From positions 2,617,001-2,681,000 of the forward strand of contig NZ_CP035503.1 of assembly GCF_006970865.1 (NCBI RefSeq): a stretch of DNA of 64,000 nt, in the 5' to 3' direction. The stretch comes from Rhodoferax sediminis (GTDB lineage Bacteria > Pseudomonadota > Gammaproteobacteria > Burkholderiales > Burkholderiaceae_C). Numbering within the stretch: position 1 is the first letter of the stretch; every line of letters begins with the position of its first letter. The notes below the pieces were generated by a model. That model did no database searches. It had not been told where the DNA came from and saw only the letters and a list, made by a program, of their open reading frames with translations. Below, one piece after another: positions 9,668 to 17,497 of the stretch. A program made the translations under genes and the position numbers.

Positions 9668-9888
9668 GAGGGGCTGTGCGGCGCGCCCATCTACGGGCGA
9701 TGTTTCACAGTGTAGGGGATTCACGTTCGTCGGCCGTAGGCCCTCGCCTACGGCGATTGGCCGGCCCCTCCTACTGCTGCAGCGCAGCATGCCGCCTACA
9801 GTTGAAAAACGCCAGCGTACTGCGGCCCAGAGCGCAGCCACCGTGGCGCGTACACCCTCCGCTCAATCAACCTCTACAGGAGAACAGC

Positions 9889-10113
9889 ATGAACAACGAT
9901 CGCATTGAAGGTAACTGGAAACAACTCAAGGGCAAGGTGAAGGAGCAGTGGGGCAAGCTCACCGACAGCGACCTCGACATCATCGCGGGAAAACGCGACC
10001 AGTTGCTGGGGCGCATTCAGGAGCGCATGGGCGTCACCAAGGACATCGCCGAGCAGCAGATCAAGGACTGGGAAAAGCGCAACCCCACCTACACGTTTGA
10101 AAAATCCGAGTAG
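9889..10113 (+). CDS. CsbD family stress-response protein
   Basis: 74 aa, start ATG at 9889 preceded by aggaga 6 bp upstream. The sequence MNNDRIEGNWKQLKGKVKEQ with WGKLTDSDLDIIAGKRDQL is the CsbD/YjbJ pattern: small, charged, helical, with no signal peptide. Members are induced by general stress in several bacteria, but the biochemical role is unknown. It stands alone between two minus-strand operons; the 221-bp region before it (9668-9888) contains the RBS and nothing else I can name. Confidence 0.92.
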   Translation: MNNDRIEGNWKQLKGKVKEQWGKLTDSDLDIIAGKRDQLLGRIQERMGVTKDIAEQQIKDWEKRNPTYTFEKSE

Positions 10114-10143
10114 GTCGGGCCGCTAATGCTGGCGGCAGGGTGG

Positions 10144-10773
10144 CTAGCATTGCTGCAGCCGCCCTGCCGCCAGCGTCAGCGTGCGGTCGGCATGCGCGGC
10201 CAGGATCTGGTTCTGCTCGGCCACCAGCAGGGTGACGCCCTGGCGCTTGAGCAGCAGTAGCGCCTCGCGGACGGCCTCGACGAGCAACGGGGCAATCCCT
10301 TCGCAGGGCTCGTCGAGCAGCAGCAGCGTCGGGCCGGTCATCAGGGTGCGGGCGATCGCCAGCATCTGCTGCTCACCGCCGCTCATCTGGCTACTTGGAC
10401 GGTCCAGCATCGTGGCCAGCGCCGGGAACAATTGCAGCGCCTGCGCCTCGCGCGCCGGCACATCGCCGCGCGCCGCCAGTCGCAGGTTTTCGCGCACCGT
10501 GAGTCCCGTGAACAGGCGCCGGTCTTCGGCCACATAGCCCAGCCCGATCAGCGCGCGCCGGTGCGGCTCCCAGCGTTCGATGCTCTTTTTTTGATAGCTG
10601 ATGGCGCCGGTGGCGCGAGGGCTCAGGCCCATAATGGCTTGCAACAAGGTGGATTTGCCGGCGCCGTTGAGGCCCTCCAGCACCACCAGCTCGCCCGCCG
10701 CCACCTGCAGGGACACGTCGAACAGCGCCTGCGCCGCGCCGTACCAGACGTTGAGATGGCGCACCTCAAGCAT
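10144..10773 (-). CDS. Branched-chain amino acid-type ABC transporter ATPase (LivF-like)
   Basis: 209 aa, LivF-type ATPase. Walker A GLNGAGKSTL, signature MSGGEQQMLAIARTL, Walker B LLLLDEPCEGIAP and the switch histidine region are visible. The start is the ATG at 10773, overlapping livG by 8 bp. It is about 25 residues shorter than usual LivF. Residues ISYQKKSIERWEPHRR after the Walker A region are encoded within a copy of the dispersed repeat (10578-10636), which sits in frame. The substrate of the system is unknown. Confidence 0.9.
   Translation of the reverse strand: MLEVRHLNVWYGAAQALFDVSLQVAAGELVVLEGLNGAGKSTLLQAIMGLSPRATGAISYQKKSIERWEPHRRALIGLGYVAEDRRLFTGLTVRENLRLAARGDVPAREAQALQLFPALATMLDRPSSQMSGGEQQMLAIARTLMTGPTLLLLDEPCEGIAPLLVEAVREALLLLKRQGVTLLVAEQNQILAAHADRTLTLAAGRLQQC
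10578..10636 (+). repeat. Dispersed short repeat, copy 2, inside the livF-like gene
   Basis: The plus strand reads tttttttgatagctgatggc, then a gc-rich step, then agggctcaggcccataat. The block order matches the other copies (atagctg, agggct, g-cc, A/T-rich end). It forms part of the coding sequence of the ATPase on the opposite strand. Confidence 0.5.
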
Positions 10774-11581
10774 GGCTGGGCGCCCGCCGGGTCGCGTCAA
10801 AGGAATGGCCCAGATAGCGGCTGCGCACCTCGGGGTGGCGCGCAATCTCATCGGGCGTGCCCTGCGCCGCCAGCCGGCCCTCGATCAGCACCAGCACGCG
10901 ATCGGCCACGCCGAACACCGCGTCCATGTTGTGTTCGGTGTAGAGCACGGCCACGCCGTCGCGCGCGAGTGATTTGACCAGTTGCATCAGCTCCAGCCGC
11001 TCGGTCTCGGCCAGGCCCGCGCCCGGTTCGTCGAGCAGCAGCAGTCGCGGCCGCACGGGCGATGGCAAGCGCCCCTGCGGGTCGGCCAATGCGCCCTCGC
11101 CTTCGCCCAGCCCCACTAGCGCCATGGCCAGCTCCAGCCGCTTCTTGGCGCCATACGGCAGGCCCAGCGCATCGGCGTGCGCCAGATGCTGCAGGCCGAC
11201 CCGCGCCAGTAACTGCGTGGCGGCGGCCACCGACACCCGGTCCAGCACATTCCAGGCCGGCAGCCCGTGCCTGGCGGTCATGAGCAGCTGCAGATTTTGT
11301 AGCACCGTGAGCGCGTCGAAGGTCTGCGCCACCTGGAACGTGCGCGCCACGCCGCGCGCCAGCCGACGCGCGGGCGCCAGCGCGTCAATGCGCTGGCCGG
11401 CCCACAGGATCTCGCCGCCGCTGGGGCGTTGCTGCCCGGCGATACAGGCAAAGCAGGTCGATTTGCCGGCGCCGTTGGGGCCGATCAGCGCCACGCACTC
11501 GCCGGCGCGCACCTCGAAGCTGACGCCATCGACCGCCTTGACGCCGCTGAAGTACTTGACGAGATGGCGCACCTGCAGCAT
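10766..11581 (-). CDS. Branched-chain amino acid-type ABC transporter ATPase (LivG-like)
   Basis: 271 aa, LivG-type ATPase with Walker A GPNGAGKSTCF (about 33-43), LivG-specific GVARTFQ, and Walker B RLLLLDEPGAGLA. The usual signature LSGGQ is not seen: the corresponding region reads LPYGAKKRLELAMALVGLGEGEGALADPQG, with the LPYG variant common in LivG plus an insertion of about 17 residues before Walker B. It overlaps the permease gene by one base and livF by 8 bp, so one transcript is expected. Confidence 0.9.
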   Translation of the reverse strand: MLQVRHLVKYFSGVKAVDGVSFEVRAGECVALIGPNGAGKSTCFACIAGQQRPSGGEILWAGQRIDALAPARRLARGVARTFQVAQTFDALTVLQNLQLLMTARHGLPAWNVLDRVSVAAATQLLARVGLQHLAHADALGLPYGAKKRLELAMALVGLGEGEGALADPQGRLPSPVRPRLLLLDEPGAGLAETERLELMQLVKSLARDGVAVLYTEHNMDAVFGVADRVLVLIEGRLAAQGTPDEIARHPEVRSRYLGHSFDATRRAPSHA

Positions 11582-13449
11582 CAGTCCCTCCGGCCCGGTG
11601 CCGGGGCACGCGCAGGGCCCTTCAATTTTGAGAGCAGCCCGAGCAGGCCCGACGGGGACAAGACCATGATCAGCATCACAAACACGCCGAGCGCCCCGCG
11701 CCAGTAGTCAAACCCCTGGCCCAGTTCGGCGCTGGCCCAGGTCAGCAGCAGGCTGCCCACGCCCGCGCCCCAGAGCTGGTGCACACCGCCCAGCAGCACG
11801 ACCAGCAACGCATCGAGCGAGGTCGAGACGCCGGCGCTGGACGGAAACACGGCGCCCTTGTGCGCCGCAAACAGGCCGCCCGCCAGGCCGGCCAGCACCG
11901 CGCTCTCGACAAAGATGCGGTACTTGATCCACGCCACTCTCAAGCCCGAGGCCGCGGCGCGCTGCGGTGCATCGCGCACGGCCTGCAGCGCCGCGCCAAA
12001 GGTCGAGCGGCCCAGGCGCCGCAGGGCTCCCACGCTGAGCAGCGCGAGCAGCACCAGCAGCGCGTAAAACAGCCCGCGCGTGTCGTGCGTGACCAGGTTC
12101 AGCCCGATGACGCCGTTGTCGCCGCCGGTCAAACCCACCCATTGCGTGGCCGTGGCCCACACCACCTGCGCCAGCGACAGCGACAGCATGGCCAGGTACA
12201 CGCCGGCGCTGCGCACCACGGCGGCGCCGAACACGACGGCCACGACAAGGGCCGCGGCGCAGCCCGTGGCCAGCGCCAGCGGCAGCGTCGCGCCCCACGT
12301 CGTGTACGCCAGGGCAGCACCATAGGCGCCCAGCGCAAAAAATGCGGCATGGCCAAAACTCACGAGCCCGCCCAGCGCCATCATGGCCTGCAGGCTGACG
12401 CCAAAAACCAGCAGGATCAAGCCGTCCGCGGCGAGCGAGCGCCAGTAGTCGCCCGCCTGCCACGCGATGGCGCAAAACACCGCGACTGCTACGAAAACGA
12501 GAGCTGCACCCCAAGGACTAGTGGGGGTCAGAACGAGTTTTTGTGCCATTTCCTTGGGGCCCGCATCGAGCGGCTGCCCCCTCAAACCGAGCGGGCGCAG
12601 CGCCAGCACCACGGCCATGGTGAGGAACACCAGCACCAGCGTGGCCTGCGGAAACAGGCTCAGGCCAAAGGCGTGAATCAGCCCGATCAGCAGCGCCGCA
12701 AAAAACGCGCCGCTGATGCTGCCCAGGCCGCCCGTGACGACAACGACAAAGGTCTCGACGATCACGTTCATGTCCATCTGCAAATTCGCCGGCTCGCGCG
12801 GCAGCGCCAGCGCGCCGCCGAGCCCGGCCAGCGCGCAGCCGAGCACGACAGCCCCCAGCATCAGCGGCTTGGGATTCACGCCGAGTGCCGCCAGCATGCC
12901 GCGGTCCTGCGTGGCGGCGCGCAGGCGCTGGCCAAAAAGGCTCCAGCGCAAGAGCGCGTGCAGCCCGAGCCAGACCAGCGGACCGAGCGCGATGGTGACG
13001 AGCTGGTACACCGGGAAGAACTGGCCGAGCAGTTCGACCGAGCCCTTGAGGCCCGGGAAGCGCGGCGCGAACACCTCGTCCGGCCCGAAGCCCCAGCGCA
13101 TCGCGTCGTGCATCGCCAGCGCCAGGCCGAAGGTGGTCACCAGCTGGTACAGCTCGGGCACGCCGTACATGCGCCGCAACACAAAGAATTCGGCCACAGC
13201 CCCGGCCAATCCCGCGCACAACGCTCCCAAAAGCATAGCTAGTGCATACAGCGCGGCGCTCTCGCCCCAGGCCGGGTACCATTCGGTGACCCAGTGCGCC
13301 GCCAGCAGCGCGCCCAGCATGAAGAAGCTGCCGTGGGCGAAGTTGATGATGCGCGTGACGCCGAAGATCAGCGTCAGCCCGGCGGCCATCAGGAACAGCG
13401 TGGTGGCGTAGCTCAGGCCATTGAGAAACTGGATGGCGACAAAAATCAC
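11581..13449 (-). CDS. Fused LivH-LivM permease of a branched-chain-type ABC transporter
   Basis: About 622 aa in one frame: a LivH-like half (about residues 1-290; GLTLIFGVTRIINFAHGSFFMLGAL, GGLGSISGAFFAALLIG) joined to a LivM-like half (about 310-600; GGLVSFGHAAFFALGAYGAAL, LLVVLLGGVHQLWGAGVG). These are normally two genes. I chose the GTG at 13449 (VIFVAIQFLNGLSYATT), because the frame further upstream translates into non-family sequence within the nitroreductase gene. About 16-18 membrane segments are expected. No substrate-binding protein gene is adjacent, so the complex must borrow one or use a distant gene. Confidence 0.85.
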   Translation of the reverse strand: MIFVAIQFLNGLSYATTLFLMAAGLTLIFGVTRIINFAHGSFFMLGALLAAHWVTEWYPAWGESAALYALAMLLGALCAGLAGAVAEFFVLRRMYGVPELYQLVTTFGLALAMHDAMRWGFGPDEVFAPRFPGLKGSVELLGQFFPVYQLVTIALGPLVWLGLHALLRWSLFGQRLRAATQDRGMLAALGVNPKPLMLGAVVLGCALAGLGGALALPREPANLQMDMNVIVETFVVVVTGGLGSISGAFFAALLIGLIHAFGLSLFPQATLVLVFLTMAVVLALRPLGLRGQPLDAGPKEMAQKLVLTPTSPWGAALVFVAVAVFCAIAWQAGDYWRSLAADGLILLVFGVSLQAMMALGGLVSFGHAAFFALGAYGAALAYTTWGATLPLALATGCAAALVVAVVFGAAVVRSAGVYLAMLSLSLAQVVWATATQWVGLTGGDNGVIGLNLVTHDTRGLFYALLVLLALLSVGALRRLGRSTFGAALQAVRDAPQRAAASGLRVAWIKYRIFVESAVLAGLAGGLFAAHKGAVFPSSAGVSTSLDALLVVLLGGVHQLWGAGVGSLLLTWASAELGQGFDYWRGALGVFVMLIMVLSPSGLLGLLSKLKGPARAPAPGRRD

Positions 13450-13469
13450 GGGGCGTGGTGCATCCGCAA

Positions 13470-14198
13470 TTAATCCATCCAGGTCGTGAATTCGGCGGCC
13501 GCCACGCGCGGCGTGCGGTAGCTGTTCACCGGCGCCGTCTCGTCGGCGTAGCCGAGCGACATGCCGCACACCAGCATCTCGCCCTCGCCCGCGCCAATGT
13601 GCGGCAGGATGATCTTGGCAAAGCCGTTCCAGGCCGCCTGCGGGCAGGTGTGCAGGCCGTGGCCGCGCGCGGCGACCATGATGTTCTGCAGGAAGGCGCC
13701 GTAGTCCAGCAGGCTGCCGCGGCCCATCACGCGATCGAGCGTGAACATCAGGCCCACGGGCGCATCGAAGAAGCGGAAGTTGCGCTGGTGCTGCGCATGC
13801 ATCTTGTCCTTTTCGCCCCTGGCAATGCCCAGCAGGCCGTACAGGCCCCAGCCGTTCTCGCGGCGCCGGTCGATATAGGGGCTGACCCATTTCTCGGGGT
13901 AGTAGTCGTACTCCTCGCGGTACTCGGCGCCCAGCGCGGGATTCGCGCGGATGGCGTCGTGCGCAGCGCAGACCTTGTCGGCCAGCGCGTCGCGGCTCGC
14001 GCCCTGCAGCACGTACACGCGCCAGGGCTGGGTGTTGGTGCCCGAGGGCGCGCGCGCCGCCACCTGCAGCAGGTGCGCGATGGTCTCGCGTGGCACGGCT
14101 TGTTGCGTGAAGGCGCGTATCGACATGCGGCTGTCGATGGCCGCCTCCACAAACGCCGCCGGCGTGGCCGTGCGGCCCAATTCATTCATGACGCTCAA
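13470..14198 (-). CDS. Nitroreductase family protein
   Basis: 242 aa FMN-dependent nitroreductase. Typical features are SRMSIRAFTQQAVPRETI near the N-terminus (FMN-phosphate arginine/serine), APSGTNTQPWRVYVLQG (about 50-66), the dimer/FMN segment GSLLDYGAFLQNIMVAARGHGLHTCPQAAW, and SLGYADETAPVN. It probably reduces nitroaromatics or quinones with NAD(P)H, though the natural substrate is unknown. It overlaps the thioesterase stop by 4 bp and lies 20 bp before the fused permease, so it is in the transporter operon. Confidence 0.9.
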   Translation of the reverse strand: MSVMNELGRTATPAAFVEAAIDSRMSIRAFTQQAVPRETIAHLLQVAARAPSGTNTQPWRVYVLQGASRDALADKVCAAHDAIRANPALGAEYREEYDYYPEKWVSPYIDRRRENGWGLYGLLGIARGEKDKMHAQHQRNFRFFDAPVGLMFTLDRVMGRGSLLDYGAFLQNIMVAARGHGLHTCPQAAWNGFAKIILPHIGAGEGEMLVCGMSLGYADETAPVNSYRTPRVAAAEFTTWMD

Positions 14199-14635
14199 AT
14201 GAGTTTCTCCAGAACGGCTTTCAATGGACCGGGCAGCGGCACCGGCCGGCGCGTGTGCCGATCCACGTACACGTGGATGAAGTGCCCCTTGGCCGCGGTT
14301 GTCGCCTCATCGTCCGCAAACAGGCCGATCTCGTAGCGCACGCTGGACCGGCCCAGGTGCGCCACCCGCAGGCCGGCGCGCACCGTTTGCGGAAAGGCGA
14401 TCGGCGAGAAGTAGTTGCAGTGGGTTTGCACCACCAGTCCGATGGTGTCGCCATGCTGGATGTCGAGCACGCCCTGCTCGATCAGGTAGTGGTTCACCAC
14501 CGTGTCGAACCAGCTGTAGTACACGACGTTGTTGACATGCCCATATGCATCGTTGTCCATCCAGCGCGTGCCGAGGGTGCGAAACACCTCGTAGGCATCG
14601 CGCGGTTCGGGGTCGGTCTCTCGGTCGAGGTTCAT
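14195..14635 (-). CDS. Acyl-CoA thioesterase, 4HBT hotdog family
   Basis: 146 aa, 4-hydroxybenzoyl-CoA thioesterase/YbgC-like hotdog fold. The motif TRWMDNDAYGHVNNVVYYSWFDT carries the catalytic aspartate and the N-terminal helix of the family. It is the first gene of the operon thioesterase-nitroreductase-livHM-livG-livF, with a 4-bp overlap to the next gene. The combination with a transporter suggests handling of an organic or aromatic acid through its CoA ester, which is an inference. Confidence 0.88.
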   Translation of the reverse strand: MNLDRETDPEPRDAYEVFRTLGTRWMDNDAYGHVNNVVYYSWFDTVVNHYLIEQGVLDIQHGDTIGLVVQTHCNYFSPIAFPQTVRAGLRVAHLGRSSVRYEIGLFADDEATTAAKGHFIHVYVDRHTRRPVPLPGPLKAVLEKLI

Positions 14636-14729
14636 GGCCGGTTATTTTGCCAGCGTTGCCAGCGGGCACCGATTGTGTCGGGCCGATGAAACGGCGGGGA
14701 GCCGCCGGTTTCTAGAAAGTCGCCCCTAA

Positions 14730-14746
14730 TATGCTGCGCTGCAACA
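14730..14746. repeat. Direct repeat 1 at phasin promoter (possible PhaR site)
   Basis: tatgctgcgctgcaaca occurs here and again identically at 14789-14805. This copy lies just upstream of the -35 element of the phasin promoter. TGC-rich repeats of this type are typical of PhaR-controlled phasin promoters; the assignment is inferred. Confidence 0.5.
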
Positions 14747-14754
14747 CAAATTAC

Positions 14755-14782
14755 TTGTAATAGCTCGGGATAACCCTATAAT
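14755..14782 (+). promoter_or_regulatory. Sigma-70 promoter of the phasin gene
   Basis: A -35 element ttgtaa (14755-14760), a 16-bp spacer and a perfect -10 tataat (14777-14782) lie 94 bp before the phasin start codon, bracketed by the two identical 17-bp repeats. Confidence 0.7.
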
Positions 14783-14788
14783 TCAATC

Positions 14789-14805
14789 TATGCTGCGCTG
14801 CAACA
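14789..14805. repeat. Direct repeat 2 at phasin promoter (possible PhaR site)
   Basis: Second identical copy of tatgctgcgctgcaaca, starting about 7 bp after the -10 box and so covering the expected transcription start. A protein bound here would block initiation, as PhaR does when no polyhydroxyalkanoate granules are present. Confidence 0.5.
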
Positions 14806-14875
14806 TAAAACCGGATTAGAGCCGGGTTCAGAGCAGATACTGTCCCGTCACTCTTTACCTACCGGAGATCTCCTC

Positions 14876-15439
14876 ATGTTGACCGCTGAACAAGTCCTTG
14901 CCGCCCATAAAGCCAACGTTGAAACCCTGTTTGGTCTGACCGCCAAAGCCTTCGAAGGCGTTGAGAAACTGGTCGAGCTGAACGTGACCGCTTCCAAGGC
15001 TGCTCTGGCCGAAGCCGCTGACACCACGCAAGCCGCCCTGAACGTCAAGGACGCGCAAGAGCTGCTGGCCCTGCAAGCCGGCCTGCTGCAGCCGCTGGCC
15101 GAGAAGACCGCCGCCTACAGCCGTCACCTGTATGACATCGCTCAAGGCACCAGCGCCGAATTCACCAAGGCTTTCGAAGCCCAATCCGCCGAGACGCAGA
15201 AGAAATTCGCCGGCTTGGTGGACAGCGCTGCCAAGAACGCACCTGCCGGCTCCGAAACCGCCGTGGCCGTGATGAAGAGCGCCGTGGCTGCCGCCACCAA
15301 CGCTTACGAGTCCGTGCAAAAGGCCGTCAAGCAAGCCACCGACATGGCCGAAGCCAACCTCAATAGCGTTGCCGCCACTGCCGCCAGCGCCACGAAGTCG
15401 GCCACCGCCAGCGTTGCTGCCGGCGCCCGCAAGCGTTAA
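14876..15439 (+). CDS. phaP: Phasin family protein (PHA granule-associated)
   Basis: 187 aa, alanine-rich and entirely helical in character, with no signal peptide. [20 protein letters not shown] and [19 protein letters not shown] are typical of betaproteobacterial phasins, and the C-terminus is an Ala/Ser/Thr-rich tail ending in AGARKR. Phasins coat polyhydroxyalkanoate granules and control their number and size. The start is the ATG at 14876 after gagatctcctc. A strong promoter bracketed by two 17-bp repeats and a strong terminator suggest a monocistronic, highly expressed and regulated gene. Confidence 0.93.
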   Translation: MLTAEQVLAAHKANVETLFGLTAKAFEGVEKLVELNVTASKAALAEAADTTQAALNVKDAQELLALQAGLLQPLAEKTAAYSRHLYDIAQGTSAEFTKAFEAQSAETQKKFAGLVDSAAKNAPAGSETAVAVMKSAVAAATNAYESVQKAVKQATDMAEANLNSVAATAASATKSATASVAAGARKR

Positions 15440-15497
15440 TTCGTACCGATTGTCTCCTCGGGTCTTTTCGAAGCCTTCGGGCTCAGGGATCCGTTAA

Positions 15498-15526
15498 GGC
15501 TCCGTCGCAAGACGGGGCCTTTTTTT
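15498..15526 (+). terminator. Rho-independent terminator of the phasin gene
   Basis: Stem ggctccgtc (15498-15506) with gacggggcc (15511-15519), one G-T pair, tetraloop gcaa, followed by seven T residues; 58 bp after the stop codon. Confidence 0.85.
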
Positions 15527-15618
15527 CGTGAGCCCCCACGCTTTTCACTTCGTGTCATGCGCTGCCCCCGAGGGGGCTGAACTTGCTCGGGGCGGCCCTT
15601 CGCGGCGTTCGGGCCCGC

Positions 15619-16587
15619 CTATCTTGCCCCGGCCTCGATCAGCTGCTTCAGCTTCGGCAGCAATTGCCGCATGGCGAGCCGGCCCGCTTCGATGGCGTGG
15701 CGCCGCGCCGCAAAGTCCGAGCTTTTCACGCCGTTCAGGGGCGGGCGCACCACCAGGTCGGCGTCGCGCAGCTCATAGCGGTTGATGCTCTTGCTCATGA
15801 TGGCAAAGGTCTGCAACAGGATCTGCAGCGTGCCGTCCGTGGCATTGCCTTCGGGCGAGCTGGAAATATCAACCGCAATCACCAGCTCGGCGCCCATCTG
15901 GCGCGCGTAGTCCACCGGCACGGGCGCCACCAGGCCGCCATCCACGTAATCATGGCCCGCAATGCGCACGGGCTCGAAGATCGCGGGCACCGCGCTCGAA
16001 GCGCGCACCGCGGTGCCGGTGTCGCCACGCTGGAACAAAACACCCTGCCCGCTGTTCAGGTCGGTCGCGACGACGCCCAGTCGCAGCGGCATGGCTTCGA
16101 TCGTCCGCCCCGCCACCTGTTGATTGACGTAGCGCGCCAGACCGTCGCCACGCATCATGCCGCGGCCGAACAGGGGCAGCGTCCAGTCGGTGAAGGCGGC
16201 CTCCTCCATCGAGAGCGCGGCCTGCTGCAGCTGCGCGCCGGTCTTGCCGCTGGCGTACAGCGCCGCCACCAGGCTTCCGGCCGAGGTACCCACCACCAGA
16301 TCCGGCTTGATGCCGGCCTGCTCCAGCACCTGGATCACGCCCACATGGGCAAAGCCGCGCGCGGCGCCGCCGCCCAGCACCAGAGCGATGCGCGGCGGGC
16401 GTTTCGGCGCGGGCTGCACCGCGATGGGCGGCTCCAGCGGCGGCGCGGGCACGGGCGCAGGCCGCGTGGCGCAACCAGCGAGGAAGACGCTGGCGGCCAG
16501 GCCTGCCGCGGCGAGCAGCGGCCACGACCACGAGCGGGCGGCCTTTTCGGGATGAGGAGGTGTATTAAGCTGCATGGGGGCGTCCAT
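15619..16587 (-). CDS. Patatin-like phospholipase lipoprotein (RssA-like)
   Basis: 322 aa. The N-terminus has a signal with a lipobox FLAGC (cysteine about residue 39), so the protein is probably a lipoprotein. The patatin domain shows the oxyanion loop GGGAARGFAHVG, the nucleophile elbow GTSAG and the catalytic aspartate in DGG (YVDGGLVAPVPV). It would be a serine-aspartate dyad lipid acyl hydrolase. A Pro-rich linker (APVPAPPLEPPIAVQPAPKRPP) separates anchor and domain. It is convergent with the phasin gene and divergent from the SDR gene. Confidence 0.9.
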   Translation of the reverse strand: MDAPMQLNTPPHPEKAARSWSWPLLAAAGLAASVFLAGCATRPAPVPAPPLEPPIAVQPAPKRPPRIALVLGGGAARGFAHVGVIQVLEQAGIKPDLVVGTSAGSLVAALYASGKTGAQLQQAALSMEEAAFTDWTLPLFGRGMMRGDGLARYVNQQVAGRTIEAMPLRLGVVATDLNSGQGVLFQRGDTGTAVRASSAVPAIFEPVRIAGHDYVDGGLVAPVPVDYARQMGAELVIAVDISSSPEGNATDGTLQILLQTFAIMSKSINRYELRDADLVVRPPLNGVKSSDFAARRHAIEAGRLAMRQLLPKLKQLIEAGAR

Positions 16588-16617
16588 CTTAGGGCCACCC
16601 GCGGCGCCCCGTCATAA

Positions 16618-16633
16618 TTGACGTTTACGTCAA
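16618..16633. promoter_or_regulatory. 16-bp inverted repeat upstream of SDR gene, candidate operator
   Basis: ttgacgtttacgtcaa has perfect 7-bp arms (ttgacgt/acgtcaa) around a 2-bp centre, and a further cgtcaac half follows at once. It lies 30 bp before the SDR start, between two divergent genes. The form resembles operators of MerR-type regulators of acyl-CoA catabolism such as LiuR; that link is inferred. Confidence 0.5.
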
Positions 16634-16663
16634 CGTCAACCACCCTTTTTTCAGGAGTTCAGC

Positions 16664-17422
16664 ATGGAAATCAAAGGCAAGGTATTCATCGTCACCGGCG
16701 GCGCATCGGGCCTGGGTGAAGGCACGGCGCGCATGCTCGCCGCCCAGGGCGGCACGGTCGTGATTGCCGACATGCAGGCCGAAAAAGGCGAGGCCGTTGC
16801 CAGGGAGATCGGCGGCGCCTTCGTCAGATGCGACGTCAGCAGCGAGGCCGATGGCCAGGCCGCGGTGGCCAGGGCCACCTCCATGGGCAAGCTGATGGGC
16901 CTGGTCAACTGCGCGGGCATCGCGCCGGCCGAGAAAACCGTGGGCAAGAACGGCGCGCATGCCCTGAGCGTGTTCAGCAAGACCGTCATGGTGAACCTGG
17001 TCGGCAGCTTCAACATGATCCGCCTGGCGGCCGAGGCCATGTGCAAGAACGAACCCGAAGCCACCGGCGAGCGCGGCGTGCTGATCTCGACCGCCTCGGT
17101 CGCCGCCTACGACGGGCAGATCGGCCAGGCCGCGTACAGCGCCTCCAAGGGCGGCATCGTCGGCATGACGCTGCCGATCGCGCGCGACCTGTCACGAAAC
17201 GGCATCCGCAACATGACGATCGCGCCCGGCCTGTTCGGCACGCCCATGCTGTTCGGCATGCCCCAGGAAGTGCAGGACTCGCTGGCTGCCAGCGTGCCCT
17301 TTCCGAGCCGCCTGGGCACGCCCGCGGACTATGCCAAGCTGGCGCGCCACATCTTCGAGAACGACATGCTCAACGGCGAGGTGATCCGGCTCGACGGCGC
17401 GGTTCGCCTGGCTCCACGCTAA
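16664..17422 (+). CDS. SDR family oxidoreductase, 3-hydroxyacyl-CoA dehydrogenase (HSD10-like)
   Basis: 252 aa classical short-chain dehydrogenase. [15 protein letters not shown] is the NAD-binding glycine motif, NCAG is the structural motif, and the active site is the serine in [11 protein letters not shown] plus YSASK (Tyr-x3-Lys). The C-terminal [18 protein letters not shown] is typical of the 3-hydroxyacyl-CoA/2-methyl-3-hydroxybutyryl-CoA dehydrogenase branch (HSD17B10-like), suggesting a role in fatty acid or isoleucine breakdown. The RBS aggag is at 16653-16657. Confidence 0.9.
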   Translation: MEIKGKVFIVTGGASGLGEGTARMLAAQGGTVVIADMQAEKGEAVAREIGGAFVRCDVSSEADGQAAVARATSMGKLMGLVNCAGIAPAEKTVGKNGAHALSVFSKTVMVNLVGSFNMIRLAAEAMCKNEPEATGERGVLISTASVAAYDGQIGQAAYSASKGGIVGMTLPIARDLSRNGIRNMTIAPGLFGTPMLFGMPQEVQDSLAASVPFPSRLGTPADYAKLARHIFENDMLNGEVIRLDGAVRLAPR

Positions 17423-17446
17423 GGCCCGTTAGTCCGCGGAATGCTC

Positions 17447-17497
17447 TATTTTTAATAGCTGACAGCACCCACCCATCAAGGGCCTGGAGCCTTTATT
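17447..17497 (+). repeat. Dispersed short repeat, copy 3, between SDR and ggt
   Basis: The plus strand begins atttttaatagctgacagca and continues through cccatcaagggcctggagcctttattg, with the same block order as the other copies. Here it is intergenic and supplies the ggag that could serve as ribosome-binding site for the next gene. Confidence 0.6.

Noticed and set aside
7373..9715. 780-aa plus-strand open frame opposite the antiporter and pncB
   Set aside because: Same shadow composition; the minus-strand genes have full family motifs.
13450..13890. N-terminal extension of the LivHM fusion to 769 aa
   Set aside because: The first about 147 residues are Arg/Pro-rich and lie in another frame of the nitroreductase gene; membrane sequence begins at the GTG at 13449.
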